Source: Hyphomicrobiales bacterium
GTDB lineage: Bacteria; Pseudomonadota; Alphaproteobacteria; Rhizobiales; Beijerinckiaceae
DNA length: 64,000 nt
NCBI GenBank assembly: GCA_947454055.1
Contig: CANGIS010000006.1
Span: forward strand, 22,255 to 86,254
Reading direction: 5' to 3'
Made by a program: the position numbers and the translations under genes. A model generated the notes under the pieces. It ran no database searches and had not been told where the DNA came from. It saw only the letters and a program-made list of their open reading frames with translations. Positions 1-9,164 of this stretch are shown here, piece after piece. The first letter of the stretch is position 1. Every line of letters starts with the position of its first letter.

Positions 1-318
1 TATGCCGCCGAGAAAAACGGCGAACTTTTCCTGATCAACGCCTATATTCCCGAATATCTGCAAGCCCACCAGTTCAACCACGAGACGAAGCGGCCGCGCA
101 AATTGCTGTTGCACAAGCGTCAGGTCAACAAGCTGATCGGCGCCGTGCAGCGCGAAGGCATGACGATTGTGCCGTTGAAAATCTATTTCAACGATCAAGG
201 CCGTGCGAAAGTTGAAATTGCACTGGCCAAAGGCAAAAACGCCTCGGATAAGCGCGAAACCGAAAAGAAGCGCGATTGGGACCGCGAAAAGGCCCGTGTA
301 ATGCGCGATAAAGGCTGA
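1..318 (+). CDS. smpB: SsrA-binding protein SmpB (5'-truncated by window)
   Basis: This is the C-terminal part (105 residues visible) of the tmRNA-binding protein of trans-translation, which rescues stalled ribosomes together with tmRNA. The frame is open from base 1. It contains the SmpB signature region around INAYIPEY, then [13 protein letters not shown], then [23 protein letters not shown], and ends in the basic, helix-forming tail [14 protein letters not shown] typical of the family. The start codon lies outside the window. The next gene begins 139 bp downstream on the same strand. No ssrA (tmRNA) gene is visible nearby. The assignment is secure from the conserved core and tail. Confidence 0.95.
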   Translation, partial: YAAEKNGELFLINAYIPEYLQAHQFNHETKRPRKLLLHKRQVNKLIGAVQREGMTIVPLKIYFNDQGRAKVEIALAKGKNASDKRETEKKRDWDREKARVMRDKG

Positions 319-457
319 AGCAAAATCCCCGCTTGCCCGGAATCGGTTGACTTTGCACAGCCTATCCCTATGATCCGCCGCGAAAAATGGATTAAATCGT
401 CCCTGAAAACCCGCCACATCTGGCCGGACGCCGCGACTGAGAGGCGGCAATAGCACC

Positions 458-1954
458 ATGAATTTCACCGAACTGGGCCTTAGCCCCAAAGTCCTCGAAG
501 CCGTCACCGCATCCGGCTACACGCAGCCTACCCCTATTCAGGAAATGGCGATCCCGCGCGTTCTGGAACGCAAGGACGTGCTGGGCATTGCCCAAACCGG
601 CACCGGCAAAACCGCAGCCTTCACGCTGCCCATGATCACGCTGCTCGAGCAAGGCCGCGCACGCGCGCGGATGCCGCGCACGCTGATTTTGGAGCCGACC
701 CGCGAATTGGCGGCTCAGGTCGAAGAGAGTTTCAACAAATATACATCCGGCCAGAAGTTGAATGTGGCGCTGCTGATCGGCGGCGTTTCCTTTGGCGATC
801 AGGATATGAAAATCGCCCGCGGCGTCGATGTACTGATTGCGACCCCTGGTCGACTGCTCGACCATTTCGAGCGCGGCAAGCTGCTGCTCACGGGTATCGA
901 AATTCTGGTGATCGACGAAGCCGACCGGATGCTCGATATGGGCTTTATTCCGGATATTGAGCGCATCTGCAAAATGGTGCCGTTTACGCGCCAGACGTTG
1001 TTTTTCTCGGCCACCATGCCGCCGGAAATCCAGCGCATCACGGAAGCGTTTTTGCACAATCCTGTCCGCATCGAAATTGCGCGCCAAGCCACCACGGCTG
1101 AAACGATCACACAATTGCTGGTCGCCTCCCCGTCCGATCCGTCGCAAAAACGCGAAACGCTCCGGCGGCTGATGCGCGATGCGGTGGATGTTAAAAACGG
1201 CATCATCTTCTGCAACCGCAAATCGGATGTGCAAATCGTCTGGAAATCGCTCGAAAAGCACGGTTTCAGCGTTGCAGCGCTCCATGGCGATATGGACCAG
1301 CGCGCGCGTACGGTTGCGCTTGACGGTTTCCGCGCCGGTACGATGCAGTATCTTGTAGCGTCCGATGTGGCGGCGCGTGGTCTCGACGTGCCCGATGTCA
1401 GCCATGTGTTCAATTATGATGCGCCCCATCATGCGGAAGATTACGTCCACCGCATTGGCCGCACCGGTCGTGCAGGCCGTCTAGGCACCGCCTACACGAT
1501 CATCACGCCAGCCGATGATAAAAATCTCGCAGCCATCGAAGCGATGATCAAGCGCTCGATCGATTGGCTCGGCCCGACTTTGGCGGATGCCAAATTCGAA
1601 GACGCACCACGTTCTGATCGTGGGCGGGGCTCGCGCGAGGACGCCGGCCGTGGTCGGGGTGGGCGCAAGCCTCGGCCCGTCAAAGAGGCACAAAACGAAG
1701 CAGTTGTTTCGGTGGACGCTGCACCTGTGGTCGATGAGAAGCCAAAGCGCGAGGCGCGTCCAGAGCGCCGAGATCGCCCTCAGCGGGAAGAGCTTCCGCG
1801 TCGCGAAGAACGTCCGCAGCGGAAAGAGCAAGCGGCACAGCCGGAGCGCACGCAGTCACCCCGTCGCCACCATCAGGACGATGACGGCCCAACGCCTAAA
1901 GGCCTTGGCGACCACATGCCCGGCTTTATGATGCGGTCGACCAAGCTGAAGTGA
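458..1954 (+). CDS. rhlE: DEAD-box ATP-dependent RNA helicase, RhlE type
   Basis: This is a 498-residue DEAD-box RNA helicase. The Q motif (GYTQPTPIQ) is near residues 20-28, Walker A AQTGTGKT at 45-52, PTRELA at 80-85, TPGRL at 129-133, DEAD at 153-156, SAT at 184-186 and the motif VI region HRIGRTGR near 331-338. After about residue 380 the protein becomes a low-complexity Arg/Glu/Pro-rich tail (repeats such as RPERRDRPQRE), which in this family serves non-specific RNA binding. It ends in a short conserved-looking segment, GDHMPGFMMRSTK. The gene is monocistronic between smpB and the convergent gcvPB. The RhlE subtype is inferred from length and the basic tail; the helicase call is certain. 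Confidence 0.93.
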   Translation: MNFTELGLSPKVLEAVTASGYTQPTPIQEMAIPRVLERKDVLGIAQTGTGKTAAFTLPMITLLEQGRARARMPRTLILEPTRELAAQVEESFNKYTSGQKLNVALLIGGVSFGDQDMKIARGVDVLIATPGRLLDHFERGKLLLTGIEILVIDEADRMLDMGFIPDIERICKMVPFTRQTLFFSATMPPEIQRITEAFLHNPVRIEIARQATTAETITQLLVASPSDPSQKRETLRRLMRDAVDVKNGIIFCNRKSDVQIVWKSLEKHGFSVAALHGDMDQRARTVALDGFRAGTMQYLVASDVAARGLDVPDVSHVFNYDAPHHAEDYVHRIGRTGRAGRLGTAYTIITPADDKNLAAIEAMIKRSIDWLGPTLADAKFEDAPRSDRGRGSREDAGRGRGGRKPRPVKEAQNEAVVSVDAAPVVDEKPKREARPERRDRPQREELPRREERPQRKEQAAQPERTQSPRRHHQDDDGPTPKGLGDHMPGFMMRSTKLK

Positions 1955-1991
1955 CACAACCGAAGTAACACAACCAGTGAACGCTTGAACC

Positions 1992-2010
1992 CTTCTCCCT
2001 GAGGGAGAAG
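1992..2010. terminator. Small hairpin between convergent helicase and gcvPB genes
   Basis: An 8-bp perfect stem (CTTCTCCC / GGGAGAAG) with a 3-nt loop sits in the 65-bp gap between the two converging genes. There is no T tract on either side, so it may be a weak or factor-assisted bidirectional terminator, or just a small repeat. Confidence 0.35.
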
Positions 2011-2019
2011 CCGACTAAG

Positions 2020-3597
2020 TTACTCCGCCGCATCCAATATCGGCTCGGGTGGCGTATATTTCAACACAGGGCTACGCGCTGCTCTCGTCTCGTCCATCCG
2101 CTTCACTGGCGCGTGATAGGGCGCGCCCGTAAAGCGCTCCGTTTCCCCGCGTTGAACGGAAAACGCCAGATCCCGCAATGTCGCAATAAACAGATCCAGC
2201 GATGCGCGGCTTTCGCTTTCCGTCGGTTCGATCAGCATCGCGCCGTGCACCACGAGCGGGAAATACACCGTCATCGGATGATAGCCCTCATCGATCATCG
2301 CCTTGGCAAAATCGAGCGTGGTGATGCCGGTATCTTTCAGCCACGCATCGTCGAACAACACTTCATGCATGCAAGGCCGGTTGCCGAAGGGCAGCGACAT
2401 CAGATCGGCCAAGCCCTCCCGGATATAATTGGCGTTCAGCACCGCATCCTCGGACGCCTGCCGCAACCCGTCCGCGCCATGGGACAACATGTAAGCGAGT
2501 GCTCGGACATACATGCCCATCTGGCCATGAAAGGCTGTCATCCGGCCAAAGGCATGCGCGCCGTGTTGGGCGGCCTGATCTGTATCTTCCACCAGCTCAA
2601 ACCCCTCATCCGTATGGCGTACAAAGGGCACCGGCGCAAAGGGCGCGAGGCGCTCCGATAACACCACCGGCCCTGCCCCCGGACCGCCGCCACCATGCGG
2701 GGTCGAAAACGTTTTGTGCAGATTGATATGCATCGCATCGACGCCGAGATCACCCGGACGGGTTTTGCCGACAATCGCGTTAAAATTGGCGCCATCGGCA
2801 TAAAAATACCCACCCGCCGCATGGATCGCGTCCGCAATCGCCACGACATCGCGCTCGAATAGCCCGCACGTGTTCGGGTTCGTCAGCATGATCGCCGCCG
2901 TATCCGGCCCCGCAAGCTCTGCCACCACTTTGGGGTCAACCGTGCCATCATCCCGCACCGGCACTGCTTTTACCGCAAAATGGATCAGGGCTGCGGTGGC
3001 CGGATTGGTGCCATGCGCACTATCGGGCACCAGCACGACGTTACGCGTCGCACTTTCGCCCTTCGCCGCAATCGCCGCTTTAATTGCCATCATGCCGCAA
3101 AGCTCGCCATGCGCGCCCGCTTTGGGGGAAAGGGCTACGGCATCCATGCCGGTCAATTCCATCAACCAATGCGATAGCGTGTGCATCACTTCCAGCGCGC
3201 CTTGCACGGTGGAAACCGGCTGCAACGGATGCACATCGCCGAAGCCCGCCATCCTCGCGATCTTCTCGTTCAGCCGCGGATTATGCTTCATCGTGCATGA
3301 GCCGAGCGGAAACAGCCCCGTATCAATGCCGTAATTTTTCTGGCTCAACCGCACATAATGCCGCATCGCCTCGGGCTCGGAGAGGCCCGGTAATCCGATC
3401 TCGCTTTTTCGCTCCAACCCGCCAAGACGGGATTTAAACGGTTTTGGCGCGGCATAATCGACGCCGGTCACGTCCAGCCTGCCGGTTTCAAAGATCAACG
3501 GCTCGATCTGCGCCAGCGCCTTGTTGCCGGTGAACGTTAAATGCGCGGCAGTCACGCTTGTGCCCGGCGTGGTCGGGCGTCCCTGACGGTTCAGCAT
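2020..3597 (-). CDS. gcvPB: Glycine dehydrogenase (decarboxylating) subunit 2, GcvPB
   Basis: C-terminal half of the split P-protein of the glycine cleavage system. This PLP enzyme decarboxylates glycine and transfers the aminomethyl group to lipoylated GcvH. At 525 residues it has the usual size for subunit 2. The PLP lysine lies in HINLHKTFSTPHGGGGPG (about K295), preceded by the conserved PLGSCTMKHNP block near residue 97. I chose ATG at 3597 because AGGAGG ends 7 nt upstream; a GTG at 3600 is in frame but too close to that site. The ATG overlaps the gcvPA stop by one base (TGATG), indicating translational coupling. It is the last gene of gcvT-H-PA-PB. Confidence 0.95.
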   Translation of the reverse strand: MLNRQGRPTTPGTSVTAAHLTFTGNKALAQIEPLIFETGRLDVTGVDYAAPKPFKSRLGGLERKSEIGLPGLSEPEAMRHYVRLSQKNYGIDTGLFPLGSCTMKHNPRLNEKIARMAGFGDVHPLQPVSTVQGALEVMHTLSHWLMELTGMDAVALSPKAGAHGELCGMMAIKAAIAAKGESATRNVVLVPDSAHGTNPATAALIHFAVKAVPVRDDGTVDPKVVAELAGPDTAAIMLTNPNTCGLFERDVVAIADAIHAAGGYFYADGANFNAIVGKTRPGDLGVDAMHINLHKTFSTPHGGGGPGAGPVVLSERLAPFAPVPFVRHTDEGFELVEDTDQAAQHGAHAFGRMTAFHGQMGMYVRALAYMLSHGADGLRQASEDAVLNANYIREGLADLMSLPFGNRPCMHEVLFDDAWLKDTGITTLDFAKAMIDEGYHPMTVYFPLVVHGAMLIEPTESESRASLDLFIATLRDLAFSVQRGETERFTGAPYHAPVKRMDETRAARSPVLKYTPPEPILDAAE

Positions 3598-4937
3598 CAC
3601 AGCACCTCCTTCAGCGCTTCCACAAAGGCCGCGCGGTCCTCATCCGTATTCACTTCGGTGCTGGCGACCAGCAACACGTCGTCGAGACCGCCATCGTTCA
3701 GAAGACGCGAGACGGGCACGCCTGCCATCACGCCACGCGCCGCCATTTGCTCGACGAGATGGGCGGCGTTGCTAGGCAAGCGCACGGCAAATTCGTTGAA
3801 AAAGTTGGTATTCAAGACGGAGACACCGCTCACGCCGTCCAATAGATCAGCCAGCGCCACGGCATTTGCGTGGTTGATTTCGGCCACGCGCTTCAAGCCC
3901 GTTTGCCCCAACAGCGACATATGGATGGTGAAGGCCAGCGAGCAGAGCCCCGAATTGGTGCAGATATTCGAGGTGGCTTTGTCACGCCTAATATGCTGCT
4001 CGCGGGTGGAGAGCGTCAGCACATAGCCACGCGTGCCCTCGGCATCCACCGTCTCGCCGCAAAGCCTTCCCGGCATTTGCCGGACATAGGCCGATTTCGT
4101 TGCGAATAAGCCAACATAGGGGCCACCGAAATTCAGCGAATTGCCGATAGATTGCCCCTCGCCCACCACAATATCCGCGCCCATCTCGCCGGGTGGGGTT
4201 AAAAGCCCGAGCGACATCACTTCCGTGAACACCGCAATCAGCAAAGCGCCATGCGTGTGGCATTGATCCGCAATCGCCCGCAAATTCCTAATATTGCCGA
4301 AGAAATCCGGTGTTTGCACCACAACGCAGGACACCGTCTCGTCAATATGGGAAAGCAGATCCTCCCCCGCCAGCAGATCGGGCGCGAGGGCCACCACATC
4401 CGCCTGTGCCATTTCCGAGAGCGTCTGCACCACGCCCGCATAATGCGGATGCAACCCGCCCGAAAGGACGGCTTTGTTGCGCTTGGTGATGCGATGGGCC
4501 ATCAGCACCGCCTCGCCGCAACCGGTCGACCCGTCATACATCGAGGCATTGGCCACATCCATGCCGGTTAGCGCCGCGACTTGGGTTTGAAACTCAAACA
4601 GATACTGCAATGTCCCTTGCGCAATTTCCGGCTGATACGGCGTGTAACTCGTCAAAAACTCCGAGCGCTGGATCAGATGATCGACGGTTGAAGGCACATG
4701 GTGCTTATAAGCGCCGGCTCCCACAAAAAACGGCGCGGAAGACGCCGAAACATTACGCGCCGCCATGCGGCCCATCACCCGTTCCACCTCGATTTCACCC
4801 TTGTGAGCGGGCAGTTTCGGTAAAGATTTCAGCAATTTATCCGCCGGAATATCGGCAAAAAGCGCGTCGATATGATCGACGCCGATCTTGGCAAGCATCC
4901 CCGCGCGGTCGTCGTGGGTCAGCGGCAAATAGCGCAT
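3597..4937 (-). CDS. gcvPA: Glycine dehydrogenase (decarboxylating) subunit 1, GcvPA
   Basis: N-terminal subunit (446 residues) of the two-subunit P-protein. The start [19 protein letters not shown] and the blocks [14 protein letters not shown] and [15 protein letters not shown] are characteristic of GcvPA. This half lacks the PLP lysine, which GcvPB carries, so the two products form an alpha2beta2 enzyme. It lies 22 bp downstream of gcvH and is coupled to gcvPB. A split P-protein is usual in many alphaproteobacteria and Gram-positives, in contrast to the single long GcvP of E. coli. No abnormality is seen. Confidence 0.95.
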   Translation of the reverse strand: MRYLPLTHDDRAGMLAKIGVDHIDALFADIPADKLLKSLPKLPAHKGEIEVERVMGRMAARNVSASSAPFFVGAGAYKHHVPSTVDHLIQRSEFLTSYTPYQPEIAQGTLQYLFEFQTQVAALTGMDVANASMYDGSTGCGEAVLMAHRITKRNKAVLSGGLHPHYAGVVQTLSEMAQADVVALAPDLLAGEDLLSHIDETVSCVVVQTPDFFGNIRNLRAIADQCHTHGALLIAVFTEVMSLGLLTPPGEMGADIVVGEGQSIGNSLNFGGPYVGLFATKSAYVRQMPGRLCGETVDAEGTRGYVLTLSTREQHIRRDKATSNICTNSGLCSLAFTIHMSLLGQTGLKRVAEINHANAVALADLLDGVSGVSVLNTNFFNEFAVRLPSNAAHLVEQMAARGVMAGVPVSRLLNDGGLDDVLLVASTEVNTDEDRAAFVEALKEVL

Positions 4938-4959
4938 GGCACAGGCTCCGGTCTGATGA

Positions 4960-5337
4960 TCAATGGATGGAGGCGAGATAGGTTTTGTAGTCGGCCTCGC
5001 TCATCAGGCTTGCGAGTTCGGAAGCGTCCGAAAGCTTCAGCTTGATGAACCAGCCCGTTCCTTCCGGATCCTCGTTGATCGTGCCGGGTTGCGCCTCAAG
5101 CGCGGCGTTCACTTCCCAAACCTCGCCCGATACCGGCGCATAGACTTCGCTGGCAGCCTTCACGCTTTCGACAACGGCGGCTTCATCGCCCTTGGCAAGC
5201 TTTTTGCCCGCTTTCGGCAATTCAACAAACACGACATCGCCGAGCTGGCTTTGCGCATAATCGGAAATGCCGACGACGACGACATCGCCCTCAAGCCGGA
5301 TATATTCGTGGTCTTTGGTGTATTTGGTCTCGCCCAT
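4960..5337 (-). CDS. gcvH: Glycine cleavage system H protein
   Basis: A 125-residue lipoyl carrier that shuttles the aminomethyl group between the P-, T- and L-proteins. The lipoylation site lies in [14 protein letters not shown] at about K60, embedded in the family fold with WFIKLKLSD toward the C terminus. Length is normal. The gene sits between gcvT (27 bp upstream) and gcvPA in the same operon, all under the glycine riboswitch. The start ATG is preceded by a purine-rich stretch (AAAGGGACGATCG), giving a good ribosome site. Confidence 0.97.
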   Translation of the reverse strand: MGETKYTKDHEYIRLEGDVVVVGISDYAQSQLGDVVFVELPKAGKKLAKGDEAAVVESVKAASEVYAPVSGEVWEVNAALEAQPGTINEDPEGTGWFIKLKLSDASELASLMSEADYKTYLASIH

Positions 5338-5364
5338 CGATCGTCCCTTTCTTTTTTTGAGATT

Positions 5365-6510
5365 TTAAGCGCGGTGGAAGCGGTGCGGCACAAATGGCAT
5401 CGCGACGATGGTGGCGGGCATGGCATTTCCCCGCACCATGAGATGAACCTTGGTGCCAAGGGCAGAATGGGGCGTCGCAACATAGCCCATGGCACACGGG
5501 CCATTCAGCGTCGGGCCAAAGCCGCCCGAGGTAACCGTTCCGATGTTAACGCCATCGACGGTGGTGATTTCGGTGCCTTCCCGTGCAGGAGCACGACCCT
5601 CGGGCAACAGCCCCACGCGCTTGCGCACAGCTCCTTCGGCCAATTCGCGCCGGATGCGCTCGAAGCCTAGAAAGCCGCCTTCTTCGCGACGCCGCTTCTG
5701 GATCGACCATTGAATGCCAGCCTCAACCGGCGAAGTGGTCGGGTCAAGCTCGTGACCATACAGGCAAAGCCCCGCTTCCAGCCGAAGTGAATCACGCGCG
5801 CCAAGGCCGATCGGCTTGACTTCTGGATGCGCCAATAGCCGCTCATTGACCACGGCCACCTTATCGGCCTTAACCGAGATCTCGAAACCATCTTCTCCCG
5901 AATAGCCCGAGCGGGAGATATGAACCGATATGGTGTCAAATAGCGTCGAAACGCCGGTCATAAACGCCATGCGGTCAGCGCCCGCGCAATGCCTAGCCAA
6001 GACGGACGCCGCTTCAGGCCCCTGCAGTGCCAGCAAAGCGCGATGTTCGGCAATGATCAGTTTGATTTGGGGCGGCAAATGCGCCTTCAAATGGGCAAAA
6101 TCGGCGTCTTTGCAGCCGGCATTGACGACCACCATCAGTGTGCCGTCTTCCTCCGGATCGGCCGAGCGGGTGACCATGATGTCATCCATCACGCCGCCTT
6201 CCGCATTCAAAAACTGCGAATAGCGCTGCTGGCCGGGTAGAAGATGGACGATATCGGCGGGGATCAACGCTTCAAGCGCGCGCGCTACGGTTTCATGATC
6301 GCGCCCGACCAGAAAACACTGCCCCATGTGGGACACATCAAACAGGCCCGCATGGGTGCGGGTCCAGAGATGCTCGGCCAGAATGCCCTCTTTGTATTGC
6401 ACAGGCATATCATAGCCGGCAAAGCCGACCATACGTGCGCCAAGGCTGACGTGGCGATCATGCAAAGGCGTGTGGCGAAGGGGAACAGCAGTTGTTTCAG
6501 GCTCGGGCAT
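5365..6510 (-). CDS. gcvT: Aminomethyltransferase (glycine cleavage T protein)
   Basis: A 381-residue tetrahydrofolate-dependent aminomethyltransferase that releases ammonia and forms 5,10-methylene-THF. The N terminus carries TPLHDRHVSLGARMVGFAGYDMPVQY. The HAGLFDVSHMGQ block and SRSGYSGEDGFEI are the folate-pocket landmarks, and LRLEAGLCLYGHELD is near residue 235. It is the first gene of the operon and begins about 53 bp downstream of the tandem glycine riboswitch on the same strand, so its expression should respond to glycine. No defect is visible. Confidence 0.96.
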   Translation of the reverse strand: MPEPETTAVPLRHTPLHDRHVSLGARMVGFAGYDMPVQYKEGILAEHLWTRTHAGLFDVSHMGQCFLVGRDHETVARALEALIPADIVHLLPGQQRYSQFLNAEGGVMDDIMVTRSADPEEDGTLMVVVNAGCKDADFAHLKAHLPPQIKLIIAEHRALLALQGPEAASVLARHCAGADRMAFMTGVSTLFDTISVHISRSGYSGEDGFEISVKADKVAVVNERLLAHPEVKPIGLGARDSLRLEAGLCLYGHELDPTTSPVEAGIQWSIQKRRREEGGFLGFERIRRELAEGAVRKRVGLLPEGRAPAREGTEITTVDGVNIGTVTSGGFGPTLNGPCAMGYVATPHSALGTKVHLMVRGNAMPATIVAMPFVPHRFHRA

Positions 6511-6562
6511 CTCAAACTCCGGACATAGACGACGTCACAACCGGACCTTTCGATCCGTGTAA

Positions 6563-6772
6563 CGCCCCCTCTGTCCGATAACCTGAGAGATTTCCCGCGA
6601 GAGCTTGCGCTCAGGGGTTACGCCCTTCGGTGGGATTGTCCGTTAGGAACAATCCGCTTTCCAGAGTGCCATCTCCTCGCGGTCCTTTTGCCTGAGCGTT
6701 TCCGGGGCGGTTGCGCCTTCGGCACCGGCGGTTCAGGCTTAACACCTGACGCCAACTTCTTCCGCGAGGATC
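6563..6772 (-). promoter_or_regulatory. Tandem glycine riboswitch (two aptamers)
   Basis: The minus-strand leader of gcvT contains two consecutive glycine-aptamer cores. The 5' aptamer (about 6772-6660) has GTGCCGAAGGCGCAACC, then CGCTCAGGCAAAAGGAC, then CACTCTGGAAAGCGG. The 3' aptamer (about 6656-6563) has CACCGAAGGGCGTAACC, then ATCTCTCAGG, then GGACAGAGGG. A stem formed by TCCTCGCGG and CCGCGAGGA closes the first. The tandem arrangement is classical and usually turns gcv expression on when glycine is abundant. The rest of the 324-bp gcvT upstream gap (6773-6834) holds nothing I recognise. Confidence 0.93.
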
Positions 6773-6834
6773 ATTTGGCTGAGCACGAGACTACGCCGGA
6801 TGGTGGCGATGTCAACTGCTCAGTAAAAATGGCC

Positions 6835-7413
6835 TTAGCCCTTGAAACCGACCGTCACCACAAGGTCGCCGACACCGGGCGGAACCTTGATTTGATCCTC
6901 GATGGCGCGGAAAATCGTTTGCTGTTCGTCGGCCGGTATAACGGCCTTCACCGTCACAGCGCGGGTAACGACCACCTTGTCGCCGCGGGTCACAAGAATG
7001 GTAAGAGGCGCGGTCGCAGGACCCGGCTTGCCGACTGTCCCAATCAGCGCCACCCCTTCAATGCCGATTTTCATTACAAGTGTATCGCCCGATGAAGCAC
7101 ATTCGCGGGCCACGTTCCGGATGGCGAACTGAACCTTGACCGCTTTCTCAACACCTTGCCGGTAATTGGTGCCGCCTTCGCGGATCTCTACCTTGGGGCA
7201 ATCCAGATCAGCGCCCGCGTCAACGACGGCCACCGCCACCGGAGCGGGTGCCGGCGTCGTAGCCTGTCCGAAAAGCCCAGAAAACATGCCGGTACGGGGA
7301 GCCGAATCAGACGTTGCCGCCCCGCCACCCATGCAGCCGCTCAACCCCAGCGCCAACGGCATCAAAACCAGCCCCGCAACCTTCGCCTTTGAAAATCCCG
7401 TCCCCATCGTCAA
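6835..7413 (-). CDS. Putative lipoprotein of unknown function
   Basis: A 192-residue protein with a lipoprotein signal peptide: a basic start, a hydrophobic core (VAGLVLMPLALG) and the lipobox LSGC with the acylated cysteine at about C27. A low-complexity Gly/Ser/Ala/Pro linker runs to about residue 68, followed by a globular beta-rich domain (CPKVEIREGG, GTVGKPGPATAPLTILVTRGD, and a C terminus ending VVTVGFKG). It is likely an outer- or inner-membrane-anchored periplasmic protein. It follows the IalB-family gene by 39 bp on the same strand, so the two may be cotranscribed. I recognise the general type as a conserved alphaproteobacterial lipoprotein but cannot name a function. Confidence 0.75.
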   Translation of the reverse strand: MTMGTGFSKAKVAGLVLMPLALGLSGCMGGGAATSDSAPRTGMFSGLFGQATTPAPAPVAVAVVDAGADLDCPKVEIREGGTNYRQGVEKAVKVQFAIRNVARECASSGDTLVMKIGIEGVALIGTVGKPGPATAPLTILVTRGDKVVVTRAVTVKAVIPADEQQTIFRAIEDQIKVPPGVGDLVVTVGFKG

Positions 7414-7452
7414 ACCTCCCTGCGAGCCTCAGCCCCCGACCATCAAAATCCA

Positions 7453-7977
7453 TTACGGCAATTTCACGACACCATTGGAAAATCCGGCCAGCCGGATCGG
7501 AAAGCCCACCCCCTCGGCCGGCGAGGTAAAAATAACAAAAAGAGCGGATTCGCCGGTGGTGAACCGGTTTAACAAATTATCATCCATCACCACTTCGGCC
7601 ATGCAGCCATTGGCGAGGCAGCGCATAAAACCGGTGCGGCCGATATCAACATTGTCGATCTTCAGCCCGAGCCCCGAGGGCAAAATGATTCCGAGCGGCA
7701 CGACAATGCGCAAAACATATCCGCCATTGGGGCCCTTGAGCACAATAACCACCATTTGCAGGTCGGGCTTATTGTCTGCCGCCACACTCTGCACGAGAAC
7801 GCATTGCTCTCCTGCTGCGATTGCATTGCTTTCGCAGCGCAACGCCCAATCGCCGAACACGCCCTTGAACGCAGGGTCGGTCACGGGACCGGCCGCGTGC
7901 GAAGCATTCAGCGCGGCAAAGCCTGCAAACAGCGCCAAAACACAAAGCCAAAGCCGGATTGGGCCAGAAAAGGTCAT
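7453..7977 (-). CDS. Invasion-associated locus B (IalB) family secreted protein
   Basis: A 174-residue periplasmic protein. The start at 7977 is preceded by GGAGGGG at a good distance and opens directly into a signal peptide (RLWLCVLALFAGFAALNASHAA, cut near AHA|AG); the frame is open 30 bp further upstream but without a better site. The mature part has FGDWALRCES, two further Cys (QCVLV and FMRCLANGCMAEV) and a long beta-rich region, as in the IalB family (named from Bartonella, widespread in free-living alphaproteobacteria). The family has no agreed biochemical role, and an invasion function should not be inferred here. Confidence 0.8.
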   Translation of the reverse strand: MTFSGPIRLWLCVLALFAGFAALNASHAAGPVTDPAFKGVFGDWALRCESNAIAAGEQCVLVQSVAADNKPDLQMVVIVLKGPNGGYVLRIVVPLGIILPSGLGLKIDNVDIGRTGFMRCLANGCMAEVVMDDNLLNRFTTGESALFVIFTSPAEGVGFPIRLAGFSNGVVKLP

Positions 7978-8253
7978 TCGAAGCCCCTCCAGAGGCCGTA
8001 GCAACAAGGCGCAGAACTATGTCGGGCAAGGCCCCATTGTCAAACTTTTGCGGGTTGTTTTGTCACCTTATCGGGGGTGGGATCGTATGTCGCGGACCAA
8101 AAACCCCATTTTATCCCATCTGACACGTTGCACTTCGAGCGTCTTTGTGATTTTTGAGGTCTGAATTCAGGCTCCGCAGTCGGGCCGGAGTCGGCGTAGC
8201 CAAATCCGGTCGATGCCGACCCTCGAAGACGCGTTCAAGGAGAAAAGACGATC

Positions 8254-9090
8254 ATGATCCGTTGGAGAAATGGCGCTGCGGCTTTGGCCGCGTGGACAGT
8301 CGGTCTGGCAAGCCAGGCTTTTGCTGGCACAGGACAGCCTTCGTCCTGGCAGTTGGGAATGCAAACTCCGGTCACGGAGTCGGCCATTTTCCTCAATGCC
8401 ATGCATGACGGGGTCAACATTGTGATCGCCCTGATCACGCTGTTCGTGCTCGCATTGCTGTTGATTGTGATCTTCCGCTTCAACGAGAAGGCCAATCCGG
8501 TTGCCTCCAAGACGACCCATCATACCGGCCTCGAAATCGCCTGGACCTTGATCCCGGCCCTCATTCTGGTCGGCATTTCAATCCCGTCTTTCCGTCTCCT
8601 CAAGATGCAGATCGAACTGCCTCAGGCCGACATTACCATCAAGGCCGTCGGCCATCAGTGGTATTGGTCCTATGAATATCCGCAGGATCAGGGCGGTGGC
8701 TTCGGCTATGACAGCTATATGCTTTCCCCTGAAGATGCGAAAAAGGCCAATCAGCCCAATCTGCTCGCGGTTGATAATGAGCTCGTCCTGCCCGCTGGCA
8801 AGACTGTCGTGGTTCAGGTCATTGGCCAGGACGTGATCCACAATTTCGCCATTCCGTCCTTCGGCGTACGTATGGATGCTGTTCCGGGCCGCTTGAACCA
8901 GACCTGGTTCAAAACCGATGTTGAGGGCACGTATTACGGTCAGTGCTCGCGTCTGTGCGGTGCCAATCATGCCTTCATGCCGATTGCGGTTCGCATCGTC
9001 AGCCCCGAAAAATATGCGGCATGGCTCGTCGACGCTAAGAAAAAATACGCTGAGATCGACACGAAAGCCGTTCAGGTCGCAGCACAGTAA
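8254..9090 (+). CDS. coxB: Cytochrome c oxidase subunit II
   Basis: A 278-residue CuA-bearing subunit of aa3-type cytochrome c oxidase, which accepts electrons from cytochrome c. It has a cleavable signal peptide (cut near AFA|GT, residue 24), two membrane segments (about 55-75 and 95-113), the aromatic patch GHQWYWSYEYP (133-143) and CuA ligands H196, C231, C235, H239 and M242. The Cys loop reads QCSRLCGANHAFM: the residue after CS is Arg where most family members have the Glu that helps bind the Mg/Mn ion. AAGGAGAAA lies 8 nt before the ATG. It heads the cox operon; the 276-bp upstream gap shows no recognised element. Confidence 0.96.
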   Translation: MIRWRNGAAALAAWTVGLASQAFAGTGQPSSWQLGMQTPVTESAIFLNAMHDGVNIVIALITLFVLALLLIVIFRFNEKANPVASKTTHHTGLEIAWTLIPALILVGISIPSFRLLKMQIELPQADITIKAVGHQWYWSYEYPQDQGGGFGYDSYMLSPEDAKKANQPNLLAVDNELVLPAGKTVVVQVIGQDVIHNFAIPSFGVRMDAVPGRLNQTWFKTDVEGTYYGQCSRLCGANHAFMPIAVRIVSPEKYAAWLVDAKKKYAEIDTKAVQVAAQ

Positions 9091-9164
9091 CGAAATAACC
9101 ATCGCGGAATGGTTCTCGATTGAGCCATTTCATCGAAGTGAAGAAAGCTTGGGAACACAGAAAA

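Noticed and set aside
392..1450. Long minus-strand frame antisense to the helicase gene
   Set aside because: It mirrors the codon bias of a strongly supported DEAD-box gene and has no recognisable motif.
9120..9164. TTG-initiated extension of coxA
   Set aside because: The added residues do not resemble CoxA N termini; ATG 9165 gives the usual His-rich start.
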